A stretch of 45,307 nucleotides of DNA from Burkholderiales bacterium (GCA_023383795.1 JAHDYJ010000020.1:6588-51894); one strand, 5' to 3'; shown: positions 23,968-33,057, counted from the stretch's first letter. Notes: generated by a model from the sequence alone, not told the origin. Numbers and translations are program-made.

Positions 23968-24740
23968 ACACCTCGGCCCAGGGTCTGCGGGTGCTCGTGA
24001 CCGCGGGCGCCGCCGGCATCGGGCGCGCCATCGCGCAGACCTTCCGCGGGCACGGCGCGCGCGTCCACATCTGCGACGTCGACGAGCGGGCGCTCGCCGA
24101 GTGTGCGCGCGCGATGCCCGACGCGACGCAGACGGTCGCCGACGTCGCGAAGCTCGCGGACGTCGAACGCGTGTTCGCCGACGTGCGGCAGCGGCTCGGC
24201 GGGCTCGACGTGCTGGTGAACAACGCGGGCATCGCCGGCCCGACCGGCCGCGTCGAGGACATCGCGCCGGAGGACTGGGAGCGCACCATCGCGGTCGACC
24301 TCACCGGAATGTTCTACTGCACGCGCCTCGGCATGCCGATGATCAAGGCGGCCGGCGGCGGCAGCATCATCAACCTGTCGTCGGCCGCCGGCCGGCTCGG
24401 CTTCCCGATGCGCACCCCGTATGCCGCCGCCAAGTGGGGCGTCGTCGGCTTCACCAAGAGCCTCGCGATGGAGGCCGGCCCCGACAAGGTGCGCGTGAAC
24501 TGCATCCAGCCCGGCATGGTGGCGGGCGACCGGATCAGGCGCGTCATCGACGCCAAGGCGAAGGCGCGCGGCCGGACGTTCGAGGAGCAGGAGGCGCAAA
24601 TGCTCGGGAGCGTCTCGCTGCGCACCTACGTCACGGTCGAGGACATCGCGAACACGGCGCTCTTTCTCGCCACCGACGCCGGCAAGCACGTCACCGGCCA
24701 GGCGCTCGCGGTCTGCGGCGACGTACAATACCTGATCTGA
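23964..24740 (+). CDS. SDR family oxidoreductase
   Basis: Short-chain dehydrogenase, 258 residues. The cofactor motif is TAGAAGIGRAIAQ, and an acidic residue after beta2 (HICDVDERAL) suggests NAD(H). NNAG follows, then a catalytic Ser in INLSSAAGRLG and Tyr/Lys in PYAAAKWGVVG. The insertion DRIRRVIDAKAKARGRTFEEQEAQML near 190-215 is a longer substrate loop. The start overlaps the hydroxylase stop (ATGA), so expression is coupled. Likely role: oxidation of a hydroxy intermediate. Confidence 0.93.
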   Translation: MNTSAQGLRVLVTAGAAGIGRAIAQTFRGHGARVHICDVDERALAECARAMPDATQTVADVAKLADVERVFADVRQRLGGLDVLVNNAGIAGPTGRVEDIAPEDWERTIAVDLTGMFYCTRLGMPMIKAAGGGSIINLSSAAGRLGFPMRTPYAAAKWGVVGFTKSLAMEAGPDKVRVNCIQPGMVAGDRIRRVIDAKAKARGRTFEEQEAQMLGSVSLRTYVTVEDIANTALFLATDAGKHVTGQALAVCGDVQYLI

Positions 24741-24762
24741 TCCGCCGCACAGGAGTCTCACG

Positions 24763-25698
24763 ATGGCAGCCCCGCAGAAGAAGGTCATCATCACCTGCGC
24801 CGTCACCGGCGCGATCCACACGCCGACGATGTCGCCGCACCTGCCGGTGACGCCCGAGGAGATCGCCGACGGCGCGCTCGGCGCGGCGAAGGCCGGCGCC
24901 GCCATCGTGCACCTGCACGCGCGCATGCCGGCGGACGGGCGCCCGACGCAGGATCCGGAGGTGTTCAAGCGCTTCCTGCCGAGGATCAAGGCCGGCGCGG
25001 ACGTCGTCATCAACCTCACGACCGGCGGCGCGCCGACGATGGGCGTCGAGGAGCGGCTGCAGCCGGCGCTGCAGCTCAAGCCCGAGGTCGCCTCGCTCAA
25101 CATGGGCTCGATGAACTTCGGGCTCTACGAGATGATGGCGCGCTACAAGGACTGGAAGCACGACTGGGAGCAGCCCTACCTTGCCGGCAGCGACGAGCGC
25201 ATCTTCAAGAACACGTTCCGCGACATCGCCTACATCCTCGAGTCGTGCAGCGGCAACGACACCCGGTTCGAGATCGAGTGCTACGACATCGGCCACCTCT
25301 ACACCGCCGCGCACTTCCTCGACCGCGGCCTGGTGAAGCCGCCGCTCCTGATCCAGTCGGTGTTCGGCATCCGCGGCGGCATCGGCCCGCATCCGGAGGA
25401 CGTCCTGCACATGAAGCGCACCGCCGACCGGCTCTTCGGCGCGGACTACTACTGGTCGGTGCTCGGCGCCGGACGCAACCAGATGTACGTCGCGACGATG
25501 TCGGCGGTGATGGGCGGCAACGTGCGCGTCGGCCTGGAGGACAGCCTGTGGCTCGGCAAGGGCCAGCTCGCCAGGTCGAACGCCGAGCAGGTCGCCAAGA
25601 TCCGCCGCATCCTGGAAGAGCTCGGCCTCGAGGTCGCCACGCCCGACGAGGCGCGCCGGATGCTGAAGCTCAAGGGCCGGGCGAACGTGGCGTTCTGA
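24763..25698 (+). CDS. BKACE family beta-keto acid cleavage enzyme (DUF849)
   Basis: BKACE enzymes use acetyl-CoA and a beta-keto acid to make acetoacetate and a new CoA ester; the founding member is Kce of lysine fermentation. The protein has 311 residues in a TIM barrel. Zinc ligands H50 and H52 are in AAIVHLHARMP. The EIECYDIGHLY and VGLEDSLWLGKGQLARSN stretches are characteristic. AGGAG lies upstream. The actual beta-keto acid depends on pocket residues and cannot be read here. It is the third gene of the rightward operon; a TACAAT at 24724-24729 might be an internal promoter. Confidence 0.93.
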   Translation: MAAPQKKVIITCAVTGAIHTPTMSPHLPVTPEEIADGALGAAKAGAAIVHLHARMPADGRPTQDPEVFKRFLPRIKAGADVVINLTTGGAPTMGVEERLQPALQLKPEVASLNMGSMNFGLYEMMARYKDWKHDWEQPYLAGSDERIFKNTFRDIAYILESCSGNDTRFEIECYDIGHLYTAAHFLDRGLVKPPLLIQSVFGIRGGIGPHPEDVLHMKRTADRLFGADYYWSVLGAGRNQMYVATMSAVMGGNVRVGLEDSLWLGKGQLARSNAEQVAKIRRILEELGLEVATPDEARRMLKLKGRANVAF

Positions 25699-25708
25699 GC
25701 GCCGCACC

Positions 25709-26776
25709 ATGGCAGGGCAGCGCTATCGCATCGCCGTCATCCCCGGCGACGGCATCGGAAGAGAGGTCGTGCCGGAGGGCATCCGCGTGCTCGAGGCGGT
25801 CGGCCGCGTCTTCGACATCGAGTTCGCGTGGGACGAGTACCCGTGGAGCTGCGAGTACCGCGCGAAGCACGGCCGCATGATGCCGGAGGACGCGCTCGCG
25901 ACCATCCGGCGCCACGACGCCATCTTCTTCGGCGCCTGCGGGTTCCCCGGCGTGCCGGACCACGTGTCGCTGTGGGAGATGCTGATCCCGATGCGGCGCG
26001 AGTTCGACCTGTACGTGAACCTGCGGCCGGTGCGCCTGATGCCGGGCATCGCCTCGCCGCTCGCCGGCCGCAAGGTCGGCGACATCGACTTCTACGTCGT
26101 GCGCGAGAACACCGAGGGCGAGTACTCGTCGATCGGCGGACGCATCTTCGGCGGCACCGAGCGCGAGACGGTGGTGCAGCAGAGCACCTTCACGCGCTTC
26201 GGCACCGACCGGATCCTGCGCTACGCGTTCGAGCTGGCGACGAGCCGGCCGAAGAAGCACGTGACCTCGGCCACCAAGTCGAACGGCATCATGATCACGA
26301 TGCCGTACTGGGACGAGCGCTTCGCCGCGATGGCGCGCGAGTACCCGGACGTGCGCACCGACCAGTACCACATCGACATCCTCACCGCGCACTTCGTGCA
26401 GCATCCGGACTGGTTCGACGTGGTGGTCGCGTCGAACCTCTTCGGCGACATCCTCTCCGATCTCGGGCCGGCGTGCACCGGCACGATCGGCATCGCGCCG
26501 TCGGGCAACATCAATCCCGAGCGCCACTTCCCGTCGCTCTTCGAGCCGGTGCACGGCTCGGCGCCGGACATCTACGGGAAGAAGATCGCCAACCCGATCG
26601 GCCAGATCTGGTCGGGCGCGATGATGCTCGCGCACCTCGGGCACGCGGATGCCGCCGCCGCGATCGTGCGGGCGATCGAGACGGTGCTCGTCGAGGGGCC
26701 GCGAACGCGCGACATCGGCGGCACCGCCGGCACCGAGGAGGTCGGCAAGGCGATCGCCGCGGCGATCTCGGCGTGA
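25709..26776 (+). CDS. tartrate/D-malate-type dehydrogenase (isocitrate/isopropylmalate DH family)
   Basis: Beta-decarboxylating dehydrogenase, 355 residues. It begins RIAVIPGDGIGREVVPEG. Substrate and metal motifs are YVNLRPVRLMPG, VVRENTEGEYSSIG, SNLFGDILSDLGP and FEPVHGSAPDIYGK, with NPIGQIWSGAMML near the end. The pattern fits TtuC/DmlA (tartrate, D-malate) better than LeuB, but 3-isopropylmalate-like substrates are not excluded. It is 10 bp after the BKACE gene. It would turn a 2-hydroxy diacid into a keto acid plus CO2. Confidence 0.88.
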   Translation: MAGQRYRIAVIPGDGIGREVVPEGIRVLEAVGRVFDIEFAWDEYPWSCEYRAKHGRMMPEDALATIRRHDAIFFGACGFPGVPDHVSLWEMLIPMRREFDLYVNLRPVRLMPGIASPLAGRKVGDIDFYVVRENTEGEYSSIGGRIFGGTERETVVQQSTFTRFGTDRILRYAFELATSRPKKHVTSATKSNGIMITMPYWDERFAAMAREYPDVRTDQYHIDILTAHFVQHPDWFDVVVASNLFGDILSDLGPACTGTIGIAPSGNINPERHFPSLFEPVHGSAPDIYGKKIANPIGQIWSGAMMLAHLGHADAAAAIVRAIETVLVEGPRTRDIGGTAGTEEVGKAIAAAISA

Positions 26777-26821
26777 CGTAGCGCGATGGCGCGTCCCCTG
26801 GCACTCTCCTCGAGAACGAAG

Positions 26822-26851
26822 GGAAGGCCCCGCGTCGCCGCGCGGCCTTCC
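26822..26851. terminator. bidirectional hairpin between convergent genes
   Basis: GGAAGGCC (26822-26829) pairs perfectly with GGCCTTCC (26844-26851), and inner CGCG/CGCG extends the stem past a C-C mismatch. It sits between the dehydrogenase stop (26776) and the convergent gene's stop (26857). No T-run on either side, so termination may be inefficient or Rho-assisted. Confidence 0.55.
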
Positions 26852-26856
26852 GCCGC

Positions 26857-27585
26857 TCAACCGCCGCGGTACTCGACCAGCCCGTAGGCGTCGCGCAGGA
26901 GCGGATTGAGCCCCGCAGCGTGGCTCGAGACCACGAGCCGCACGTACCGCTTGACCTGCGGCGCGTACCAGGCCGTGAGGTCCAGCCGAATCGGATCGAT
27001 CGCGTCGTCCATCTGACCGCGCAGGAACGGCCGGCGGCCGAGCACGTCCACGCGCATCGCGTCGAACGTGCCGGCCGGCACCGTGACGCGCTCGCGCACG
27101 CCGAAGCGCGCCGTGGCCGTCCACGCGGTGCCCCATTTCGGCGCCGGCATCGCCACCGGCGCATGGCCCGCCTGCGGCGCGCCGAACGCCTGCAGATACG
27201 GCGAGAGCTCCACGACGTCGAGGCCGGACACGGCGCGCGCGACCACTTCCAGGCGTGCGGCGAACGCGTGCTCGACGCCGCTCGAATCCCCATTCGCGCT
27301 CACCGACACGGCGTCGCGCACGCCGCTGCCCGTGACCGCGGTCACCCGCACGGCCACGGTGCGCGGCGCAACATGCTTCCAGCCGCTCGTGTACGCGTAG
27401 CGCCAGGTGTCGCCCACGCGCGGGGCGAGGGAAGCATCGAGTCCCTGCGCCAGCGCCGCCCGCGGCACCGCAAGCCCGCCGACGAGCCCGGGAAGCAGCG
27501 CCCCGGCGCCGGCCAGGACCACCCTGCGGCGCCGCGCGTCGGCAGGCGCCGCGCGAGCTTCGGCGATGGGTGAGACCATTTGCAC
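26857..27585 (-). CDS. secreted protein of unknown function (Tat-like signal)
   Basis: A 242-residue protein. The N-terminus has RRRRVVLAGAGALLPGLVGG...RAALAQ, a twin-arginine-style signal with predicted cleavage after ALA (about residue 46). The mature region is beta-rich: VGDTWRYAYTSGWK, TVPAGTFDAMRVDVLG, LTAWYAPQVKRYVRLVVSS and YGLVEYRGG. The pattern 'PAGTFDAMRV ... WYAPQVKRYVR' resembles DUF3108-like lipid/peptide-binding beta-barrels, an uncertain link. It stands alone, divergent from the acyl-CoA synthetase gene. Confidence 0.65.
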   Translation of the reverse strand: MQMVSPIAEARAAPADARRRRVVLAGAGALLPGLVGGLAVPRAALAQGLDASLAPRVGDTWRYAYTSGWKHVAPRTVAVRVTAVTGSGVRDAVSVSANGDSSGVEHAFAARLEVVARAVSGLDVVELSPYLQAFGAPQAGHAPVAMPAPKWGTAWTATARFGVRERVTVPAGTFDAMRVDVLGRRPFLRGQMDDAIDPIRLDLTAWYAPQVKRYVRLVVSSHAAGLNPLLRDAYGLVEYRGG

Positions 27586-27634
27586 CGTCCTTTCCCGCCG
27601 CGCGTCCCGCGACGCAGGCGCGCCGCGCGCTGCG

Positions 27635-27710
27635 ATTGTATCCGCGCCGCGCTGCGCCCGCTCTCCCGCGGGCGCCCGCGCCCACCCGCGCCGCCGCCGT
27701 TCGCTACAAT
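27635..27710. promoter_or_regulatory. divergent -10 boxes upstream of the secreted protein and acyl-CoA synthetase genes
   Basis: TACAAT occurs on the minus strand at 27640-27635, 50 bp before the secreted-protein start. It occurs again on the plus strand at 27705-27710 (GCTACAATGCG), 76 bp before the synthetase start. No clear -35 partner for either. The remaining gap is GC-rich without other signal. Confidence 0.4.
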
Positions 27711-27785
27711 GCGGGGATTCCGATTCGATCGCCGCGCCGCGCGCCGCGCACCCGCCGCGCGAGCGCAGCCGCCAGGGGAGAGAAC

Positions 27786-29297
27786 ATGAACATCGCCGAA
27801 CACGTCGAGCGCGCCGCCCGGCGCGACCCCGACCACGCCGCGATCGTCTTCGAGGGCACGCCGGTCAGCTACGGCGTGCTCGACATGTGCGCCTCCGCGC
27901 TCGCGGACTCGCTGCGCAAGCACGGCGTGCAGCGCGGCGACCGCGTCGCGCTGTACCTGCCGAACATCCCCGCCTTTCCGCTCGCCTACGTCGCGGTGCA
28001 GAAGATCGGCGCGATCGCGGTCTCGATCAACTCGATCTTCAAGTCCGAGGAGGTCCGCTACATCGTCAACGACGCGCGCGCCAAGGTGGTGTTCACGACC
28101 GCCGAGCTGCTGCCCAACCTGCCGCGGCCGGACTGCCCCTCGGTCGAGCACACGGTCCTCTGCGAGGGAAGCGAGCCCGACGAGATCGCCCTCGACGACT
28201 GGCTGGCCAAGGGCTCGCCCGCGTTCCGCGCGAACAACATGCAGCCGGACGATCCGGCCGCCCTGCTCTACTCCTCGGGCACCACCGGCTTCCCGAAGGG
28301 CGTGACCCTCACGCACAACAACATCGTCACGAACATCCGCACCGCCGCGAAGTACTCCGGCTACCGGCGCGACGACCGCCTCGCCTGCTTCCTGCCGCTC
28401 TTCCACGTCTTCGGGCAGAACTACATCATGAACGGCTGCTTCGAGGCGGGCGCGACGCTCGCCCTGTTCCGCCGGTTCGTGCCCGACCAGGTGCTCGACG
28501 CGGTCTACCGGCAGAAGATCACCCTCTTCTTCGCCGTGCCGACGATCTACATCACCCTCCTGGGGATGGACCTCGCCAAGTACGACCTGTCGTCGATCCG
28601 CTACGACTTCTCCGCGGCCGCGACGATGCCGCAGGAGATCTCGCGCCGCTGGACCGAGCGCTTCGGCCGGCCGATCTACGAGGGCTACGGGCTCACCGAG
28701 TGCTCGCCGTTCGCCGCCTACAACCACCTCACGAGGCACAAGTTCGGCTCGGTCGGCACCGCGGTCGAGGGCTTCGAGCTCAGGATCTTCGACGAGAACG
28801 ACCAGGAGGCGCCGCGCGGCGAGTGGGGCGAGATCGTGATCCGCGGGCCGGGCGTCATGAAGGGCTACTGGGGCAAGCCCGAGGACACCGACCGCGCGCT
28901 GCGCGGCGGATGGCTCCACTCCGGCGACATCGGCCGCATGGACGAGGAAGGCTACGTCTACATCGTCGACCGCGTGAAGGACATGATCAACGTGTCGGGC
29001 TTCAAGGTCTGGCCGGCCGAGGTCGAGCACGTCCTCTACCGCCACCCGGCGGTGAAGGAGGTCGCGGTGTACGGCGCGCCCGACCCGGTCAAGGGCGAGC
29101 AGGTGCGCGTCGCGATCGTCCCGCGGGAGGGCAAGCGCGTGACGCCCGAGGAGATCGTCCAGTACTGCCGCGACCACCTCGCGGTGTACAAGGCGCCCGA
29201 GCGGGTCGACGTCGTGACCGAGCTGCCGAAGAGCGCCACCGGGAAGATCCTCAAGCGCGTGCTGCGCGACCAGGCGGCCCAGGAAAGCGGCGCCTAG
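27786..29297 (+). CDS. AMP-binding acyl-CoA synthetase
   Basis: ANL-superfamily ligase that activates a carboxylate as acyl-AMP and then acyl-CoA; 503 residues from the ATG at 27786 with GGGGAGAG upstream. The P-loop is YSSGTTGFPKGVTLTHNN. The adenine motif is YGLTECSPF, the hinge region GWLHSGDIGRMDEEGYVYIVDRVKDMI, and the catalytic Lys lies near the end in ATGKILKR. The size suits medium/long-chain or aromatic acids. It is unlinked to an operon on its left but followed 45 bp later by a TauE/SafE transporter gene. Confidence 0.93.
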   Translation: MNIAEHVERAARRDPDHAAIVFEGTPVSYGVLDMCASALADSLRKHGVQRGDRVALYLPNIPAFPLAYVAVQKIGAIAVSINSIFKSEEVRYIVNDARAKVVFTTAELLPNLPRPDCPSVEHTVLCEGSEPDEIALDDWLAKGSPAFRANNMQPDDPAALLYSSGTTGFPKGVTLTHNNIVTNIRTAAKYSGYRRDDRLACFLPLFHVFGQNYIMNGCFEAGATLALFRRFVPDQVLDAVYRQKITLFFAVPTIYITLLGMDLAKYDLSSIRYDFSAAATMPQEISRRWTERFGRPIYEGYGLTECSPFAAYNHLTRHKFGSVGTAVEGFELRIFDENDQEAPRGEWGEIVIRGPGVMKGYWGKPEDTDRALRGGWLHSGDIGRMDEEGYVYIVDRVKDMINVSGFKVWPAEVEHVLYRHPAVKEVAVYGAPDPVKGEQVRVAIVPREGKRVTPEEIVQYCRDHLAVYKAPERVDVVTELPKSATGKILKRVLRDQAAQESGA

Positions 29298-29342
29298 CCG
29301 GGCCGGCCGGGCCGCGACCGATCCCCGCGCAGCGCCGCCGAA

Positions 29343-30107
29343 TTGTCCGCGACCCTCATCGACAACCCGTGGTTCTACGCGGCCGCGATCCCCGCGGTCC
29401 TGCTGAACGGCGTCTCCAAGGGCGGCTTCGGCGGCGGCATGGGCGGCTTCTCGGTGCCGCTGATGGCGCTCACGATCGCGCCGACGCAGGCGGCGGCGAT
29501 CATGCTGCCGATCCTGATGGTGATGGATGCGCTCGGCCTCTACGCCTACTGGGGCAAGTGGGACAAGCGCGTCATGCGCGTGATCCTGCCGGCCGGCCTC
29601 GTCGGCGTCGTGCTCGGCTGGCTCACCTTCAAGTTCCTCGCCGACTACTGGCTGCGCATCCTGCTCGGCGTGATCTCGATCGGCTTCGTCCTCTACAACG
29701 TCCTGCCGCGGGCGCCGCAGCTCGCCCGCCCGAGCGATGCGAAGGGCCGCTTCTGGGCCGCGCTCTCCGGCCTCACGAGCTTCATCGCGCACGCCGGCGG
29801 CCCGCCGCTCAACGTGTACGTGCTGCCGCAGCGGCTGGAGACCGCGGCCTTCGCCGCGACCCTGCTCGTCTTCTTCGCGTTCATCAACGCGGCGAAGGTG
29901 CTCCCTTACCTCCTGCTCGGCCTGTTCGACGCCACCAACGTCGCCACCTCCGCCGCGCTCGCGCCGGCCGGCGCGCTCGGCATCTGGCTCGGCATCTGGC
30001 TGCGCAAGCGGATCAGCCGCACCGTCTTCTTCCGCATCGTCTACGTGGCGATGTTCGCCACGGGCTGCAAGCTCCTCTACGACGGCCTGCGCGGGGCGCT
30101 CGCGTGA
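29343..30107 (+). CDS. TauE/SafE family sulfite/organic-anion exporter
   Basis: A 254-residue membrane protein with about 7-8 helices. The start is TTG (LSATLIDNPWFYAA); no ATG comes before the first helix. The two family glycine-rich motifs are GVSKGGFGGGMGGFSVPLMAL near the N-terminus and ALSGLTSFIAHAGGPPLNVYVLP in the middle. These proteins export sulfite, sulfoacetate or similar anions across the inner membrane. Substrate here unknown. Confidence 0.9.
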   Translation: MSATLIDNPWFYAAAIPAVLLNGVSKGGFGGGMGGFSVPLMALTIAPTQAAAIMLPILMVMDALGLYAYWGKWDKRVMRVILPAGLVGVVLGWLTFKFLADYWLRILLGVISIGFVLYNVLPRAPQLARPSDAKGRFWAALSGLTSFIAHAGGPPLNVYVLPQRLETAAFAATLLVFFAFINAAKVLPYLLLGLFDATNVATSAALAPAGALGIWLGIWLRKRISRTVFFRIVYVAMFATGCKLLYDGLRGALA

Positions 30108-30125
30108 CGGGCGCCCGACACCCCG

Positions 30126-30530
30126 TTACGGCGTGATCCGCGCGGCGAGCTCGCGCAGCTTGTCGAGGCCGGGCTCCTTGCGCGGCCAGGTGAGCCCGAC
30201 GCCGTCGTCCTTGTGGCGCGGCAGCACGTGCAGGTGCAGGTGCGGCACGGTCTGCCAGCCCGCCGGCCGGTTCGCCTGCAGCACCGTGACGCCCTCGGCG
30301 CCGAACGCCGCCTCGACCGCGCGCGCGATCCTGCGCGCGGCGACCATCAGCGCGGCGGCGGAGGCCTCGTCGGCGTCCATCAGCGTCTCGAACGGCTGCT
30401 TCGTCGCGACGATGACGTGCCCCGGGTTCACCTGCCCGGCGTCCATGAAGGCGAACACGTGCGCGTCCTCGTATACCTTCGCGCACGGGATCTCCCCGGC
30501 GATGATCCTGCTGAACACGGTCTCGGCCAT
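30126..30530 (-). CDS. HIT family protein (Hint-type)
   Basis: Nucleoside-phosphoramidate hydrolase of the histidine-triad family, 134 residues. It begins ETVFSRIIAGEIPCAKVYED, the standard HinT N-terminus. The triad is HLHLHVLPRH near residue 98. VNPGHVIVATK is the substrate-phosphate loop. Convergent with the TauE/SafE gene, with 18 bp between stops. Confidence 0.94.
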   Translation of the reverse strand: MAETVFSRIIAGEIPCAKVYEDAHVFAFMDAGQVNPGHVIVATKQPFETLMDADEASAAALMVAARRIARAVEAAFGAEGVTVLQANRPAGWQTVPHLHLHVLPRHKDDGVGLTWPRKEPGLDKLRELAARITP

Positions 30531-30574
30531 CGACGCCTCCTCTCTCGCGCGGACGCGCCGATTCTACGCCCGGC

Positions 30575-31765
30575 TCAAGACCGTTCCACGCCGCGCAGCA
30601 GCAGGATGCCGATGACGAGCAGCGCCGCGGCGAGCACCGACGGCGCGGCGAAGCCTCCGGTGGCCTCGGCGACGCGACCGGCCACCGCCGGGCCGAGCAG
30701 CTGACCCAGCCCGAACGAGGCGGTCATCAGGCCCATCGCGCGGCCCTGGTTCGCTCCGCCCCGCTGACGTGCGGCCGCCAGGCCGAGCGCGGTGATGCCG
30801 ACGAACGTGCCGCCGAGCAGGCCGCCGCCGATCACCACCGCCACCTGCCCGGGCGTGACGCCCGCGAGCAGGACGCCGGCGGCCTCGACCGCGTAGGCGA
30901 GCCGCAGCGCCGGCAGCAGTCCGAAGCGCTGCGCGATGCGCTGCCACACGAGCACCGACACCGCCGCGCACAGTCCGACCACGATCCAGGTGACCGGCTC
31001 GACGATCGCTGCGTGCTCGAGCTTGCGGGCGATGGCGACGATGAAGGTCGCGGTGACGACGTAGCCGAAGCCGAAGAGACCGTAGGCCGCGATGAGCCGT
31101 CGCATCGGGCCCCGCGCGTGCGCGCCGCCCGCCGCGGCGCCGCTCGCCGGCGCGGCGGCCGCGTGCCCGCCGTGCGCCCGCATCGGCAGGCGTCGCATCA
31201 CGAGCCACGCGCCCCCGAGCAGCAGCGTCGCAGCGCCCCCGAGCAGTCCCCACTGGCCGAACATCGAGACGCCCGCGAGCCGGGCGAGCTCGAGCACCGC
31301 CACCGAGCCGACGATCCCGAAGCCCACGCCGGCGAAGTGCACGGCGCCGAGCTGCGCGCGCCCGTGCCTGGCGATGTGCTCGACGACCGCGGCGGTGCCG
31401 AGCACCAGGCAGAACGCGCTCGCGACGCCGGAGACGAACCGGATCGCGAGCCAGGCTGCGAACGACGCCACGATCGCCCCCGCCGCGGTGGACGCCGCGC
31501 TTCCCAGCATCCCCGCCGCGAGCCACAGCCGGCGCTCCGGCCGATGCGCGAGCGTCGCCGCGACGAGCGCGCCGATCATGTAGCCGAGGAAGTTCGCTGC
31601 GGCGACGTCGCCCGCCTGCGACACCGTCCAGCCGAGCGTCTCCTGCAGCGGCGGCAGCAGCGGCGTGTAGGCGAACCGGCCGATGCCCCTCACCGCGGCC
31701 ATCATCAGCGCGCCGGCGAGCGCGACGGTCAGCGGCGCGGGCGGCGCAGCGGTGCGGTTCGGCAT
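30575..31765 (-). CDS. YbfB/YjiJ-type MFS transporter
   Basis: A 396-residue major-facilitator protein with 12 predicted helices. The N-terminal signature GIGRFAYTPLLPPLQETLGWTV is typical of the YbfB/YjiJ group. Between helices 6 and 7 there is an Ala/Gly-rich loop with a His (AHGGHAAAAPASGAAAGGAHA). Substrate unknown. It is the last gene of a leftward set with DUF6064 and DUF427 genes, 72 bp after the former. Confidence 0.9.
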   Translation of the reverse strand: MPNRTAAPPAPLTVALAGALMMAAVRGIGRFAYTPLLPPLQETLGWTVSQAGDVAAANFLGYMIGALVAATLAHRPERRLWLAAGMLGSAASTAAGAIVASFAAWLAIRFVSGVASAFCLVLGTAAVVEHIARHGRAQLGAVHFAGVGFGIVGSVAVLELARLAGVSMFGQWGLLGGAATLLLGGAWLVMRRLPMRAHGGHAAAAPASGAAAGGAHARGPMRRLIAAYGLFGFGYVVTATFIVAIARKLEHAAIVEPVTWIVVGLCAAVSVLVWQRIAQRFGLLPALRLAYAVEAAGVLLAGVTPGQVAVVIGGGLLGGTFVGITALGLAAARQRGGANQGRAMGLMTASFGLGQLLGPAVAGRVAEATGGFAAPSVLAAALLVIGILLLRGVERS

Positions 31766-31837
31766 GCGGGATCGTCGACTGCCCTGTTGTTGTCCGCACC
31801 CTGCGCGGCGCCGGTCGGCGCCGCGAACGTGCGCGCG

Positions 31838-32485
31838 TCAATGATGCCAGATCGCGCGCTGCCGACGGCGCGCCATCAGCGCCGCGCCGAGCACGCCGGC
31901 GACGCCGAGCACGAGATCCTGCGGCACGCCGAGCGCGAAAGCGGCCTGCACGCCCACGGCGCACCACAGCACGGGCACCGCGAACGCGCTCCGCGGATAC
32001 GGCGGCAGCATGAACGCGAGGACGCCGATCGTGAAGAGCGTCGTCGGGCACGGCAGCCCGAAGGTCGGCATCGCGGGATAGCGGTGTCCGAGGAAGTGCG
32101 AGAGCACGGGGTAGGCCACCAGCGCATAGACGACGAGCGCGCCGCCGGCCGCCGGGGCAGCCCCGCCGCGCCAGGCGAACCGCATCCGCCGCCGGACCAC
32201 GCCCTGCCACGCGAACACCGCGGCGCCCACGCCCGACGCCGCCGCGAACGCATACGCCGCCGGATTGATGCGCGCGAAGTGCAGCGCGTGGTAGGCCACC
32301 GCGACCCATGCCCACACGATCGCCAGGATCGCGGCGATCAGCGCGCCTGCCCAGGCCGCGCGCACGCCGAGCAGCACGACCGCGAGCAGGGCGAGGGCCG
32401 ACAGCCCGACCTGCGCCGGCCAGACCGCGGCGTTGTACGCCGCGAAAACCTCGAAGAACGCCTCGGCGTCGAATGGCAGCTGCAT
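31838..32485 (-). CDS. DUF6064 family membrane protein
   Basis: A 215-residue protein with six or more predicted membrane helices. The starting block PFDAEAFFEVFAAYNAAVWPAQ and the segment HRYPAMPTFGLPCPTTLFTIG are the recognisable features of this family of unknown function. The His, Pro and Cys in the latter are probably functional. It lies 18 bp after the DUF427 gene on the same strand. Confidence 0.85.
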   Translation of the reverse strand: MQLPFDAEAFFEVFAAYNAAVWPAQVGLSALALLAVVLLGVRAAWAGALIAAILAIVWAWVAVAYHALHFARINPAAYAFAAASGVGAAVFAWQGVVRRRMRFAWRGGAAPAAGGALVVYALVAYPVLSHFLGHRYPAMPTFGLPCPTTLFTIGVLAFMLPPYPRSAFAVPVLWCAVGVQAAFALGVPQDLVLGVAGVLGAALMARRRQRAIWHH

Positions 32486-32503
32486 GCGACGCGCGGTTCC
32501 GCG

Positions 32504-33031
32504 TCACCACCGCTCGGTGCCCGGCTCGCCCTTGAACGGGCCGGCGAGCTCGCGCGTGATCCACCCGCCGTAGAACCGCCCCGCCTGCGGCCGGACGCGC
32601 TCGCCCGCGACGTAGCACTCGACCCGCCCGGGATAGAACGCGAGGTGGTCGCGGAGCGCCGCGAACGCCGGCACCGGATCGGGATAGCTCCACGCCACCG
32701 CGCCCTCCTCGGGCGCGTGCGCGAGCGCCCAGTAGCGCGCGGCGCCCTTCCACTCGCACACCGAGCGGCCCGGCGCCGGCACGAGCAGCGTGCGGTCGAC
32801 GTCCTCGGGCGGCAGGTAGAACGTCGGCGGGCTGGCCGTCTCGAGCACGCGCACCGCGCGCGCCGAGCGCGCGATCGTCGCACCGCCGGCGCGGACCTCC
32901 ACGCGGCGCGCGTCGGCGACCAGCCGCGGCGGGCGCGGATAGTCCCACACCGACTCCTGCCCCGGTCCGGGCGCTTCGGCGAACGGCGGGCGCTTCTGCC
33001 CGCGGTACTCCCACATCGCTTCGGGACCCAC
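32504..33031 (-). CDS. DUF427 domain protein
   Basis: A 175-residue protein. The GTG at 33031 has AGGAG six bases upstream and is preferred; the next ATG (MWEYRGQKRPPF) is five codons later and matches how many homologues begin. The domain includes PGPGQESVWDYPRPPRL and FYLPPEDVDRTLLVP, then CEWKGAARYWAL and AWSYPDPVPAF. DUF427 is a small beta-barrel fold of unknown function often found near metabolic enzymes. It belongs to the leftward group DUF427-DUF6064-MFS. Confidence 0.9.
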   Translation of the reverse strand: MGPEAMWEYRGQKRPPFAEAPGPGQESVWDYPRPPRLVADARRVEVRAGGATIARSARAVRVLETASPPTFYLPPEDVDRTLLVPAPGRSVCEWKGAARYWALAHAPEEGAVAWSYPDPVPAFAALRDHLAFYPGRVECYVAGERVRPQAGRFYGGWITRELAGPFKGEPGTERW

Positions 33032-33057
33032 GCCACGCTCCTGCAGCCGGCGGCGCC

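Noticed and set aside
27342..29792. 816-codon leftward open frame
   Set aside because: Antisense to the acyl-CoA synthetase; the 909-codon forward frame over the same region is the +1 shadow.
30564..33014. 816-codon leftward open frame over three genes
   Set aside because: Same strand but a different frame from the MFS, DUF6064 and DUF427 genes; composed of Arg/Ala/Gly runs.
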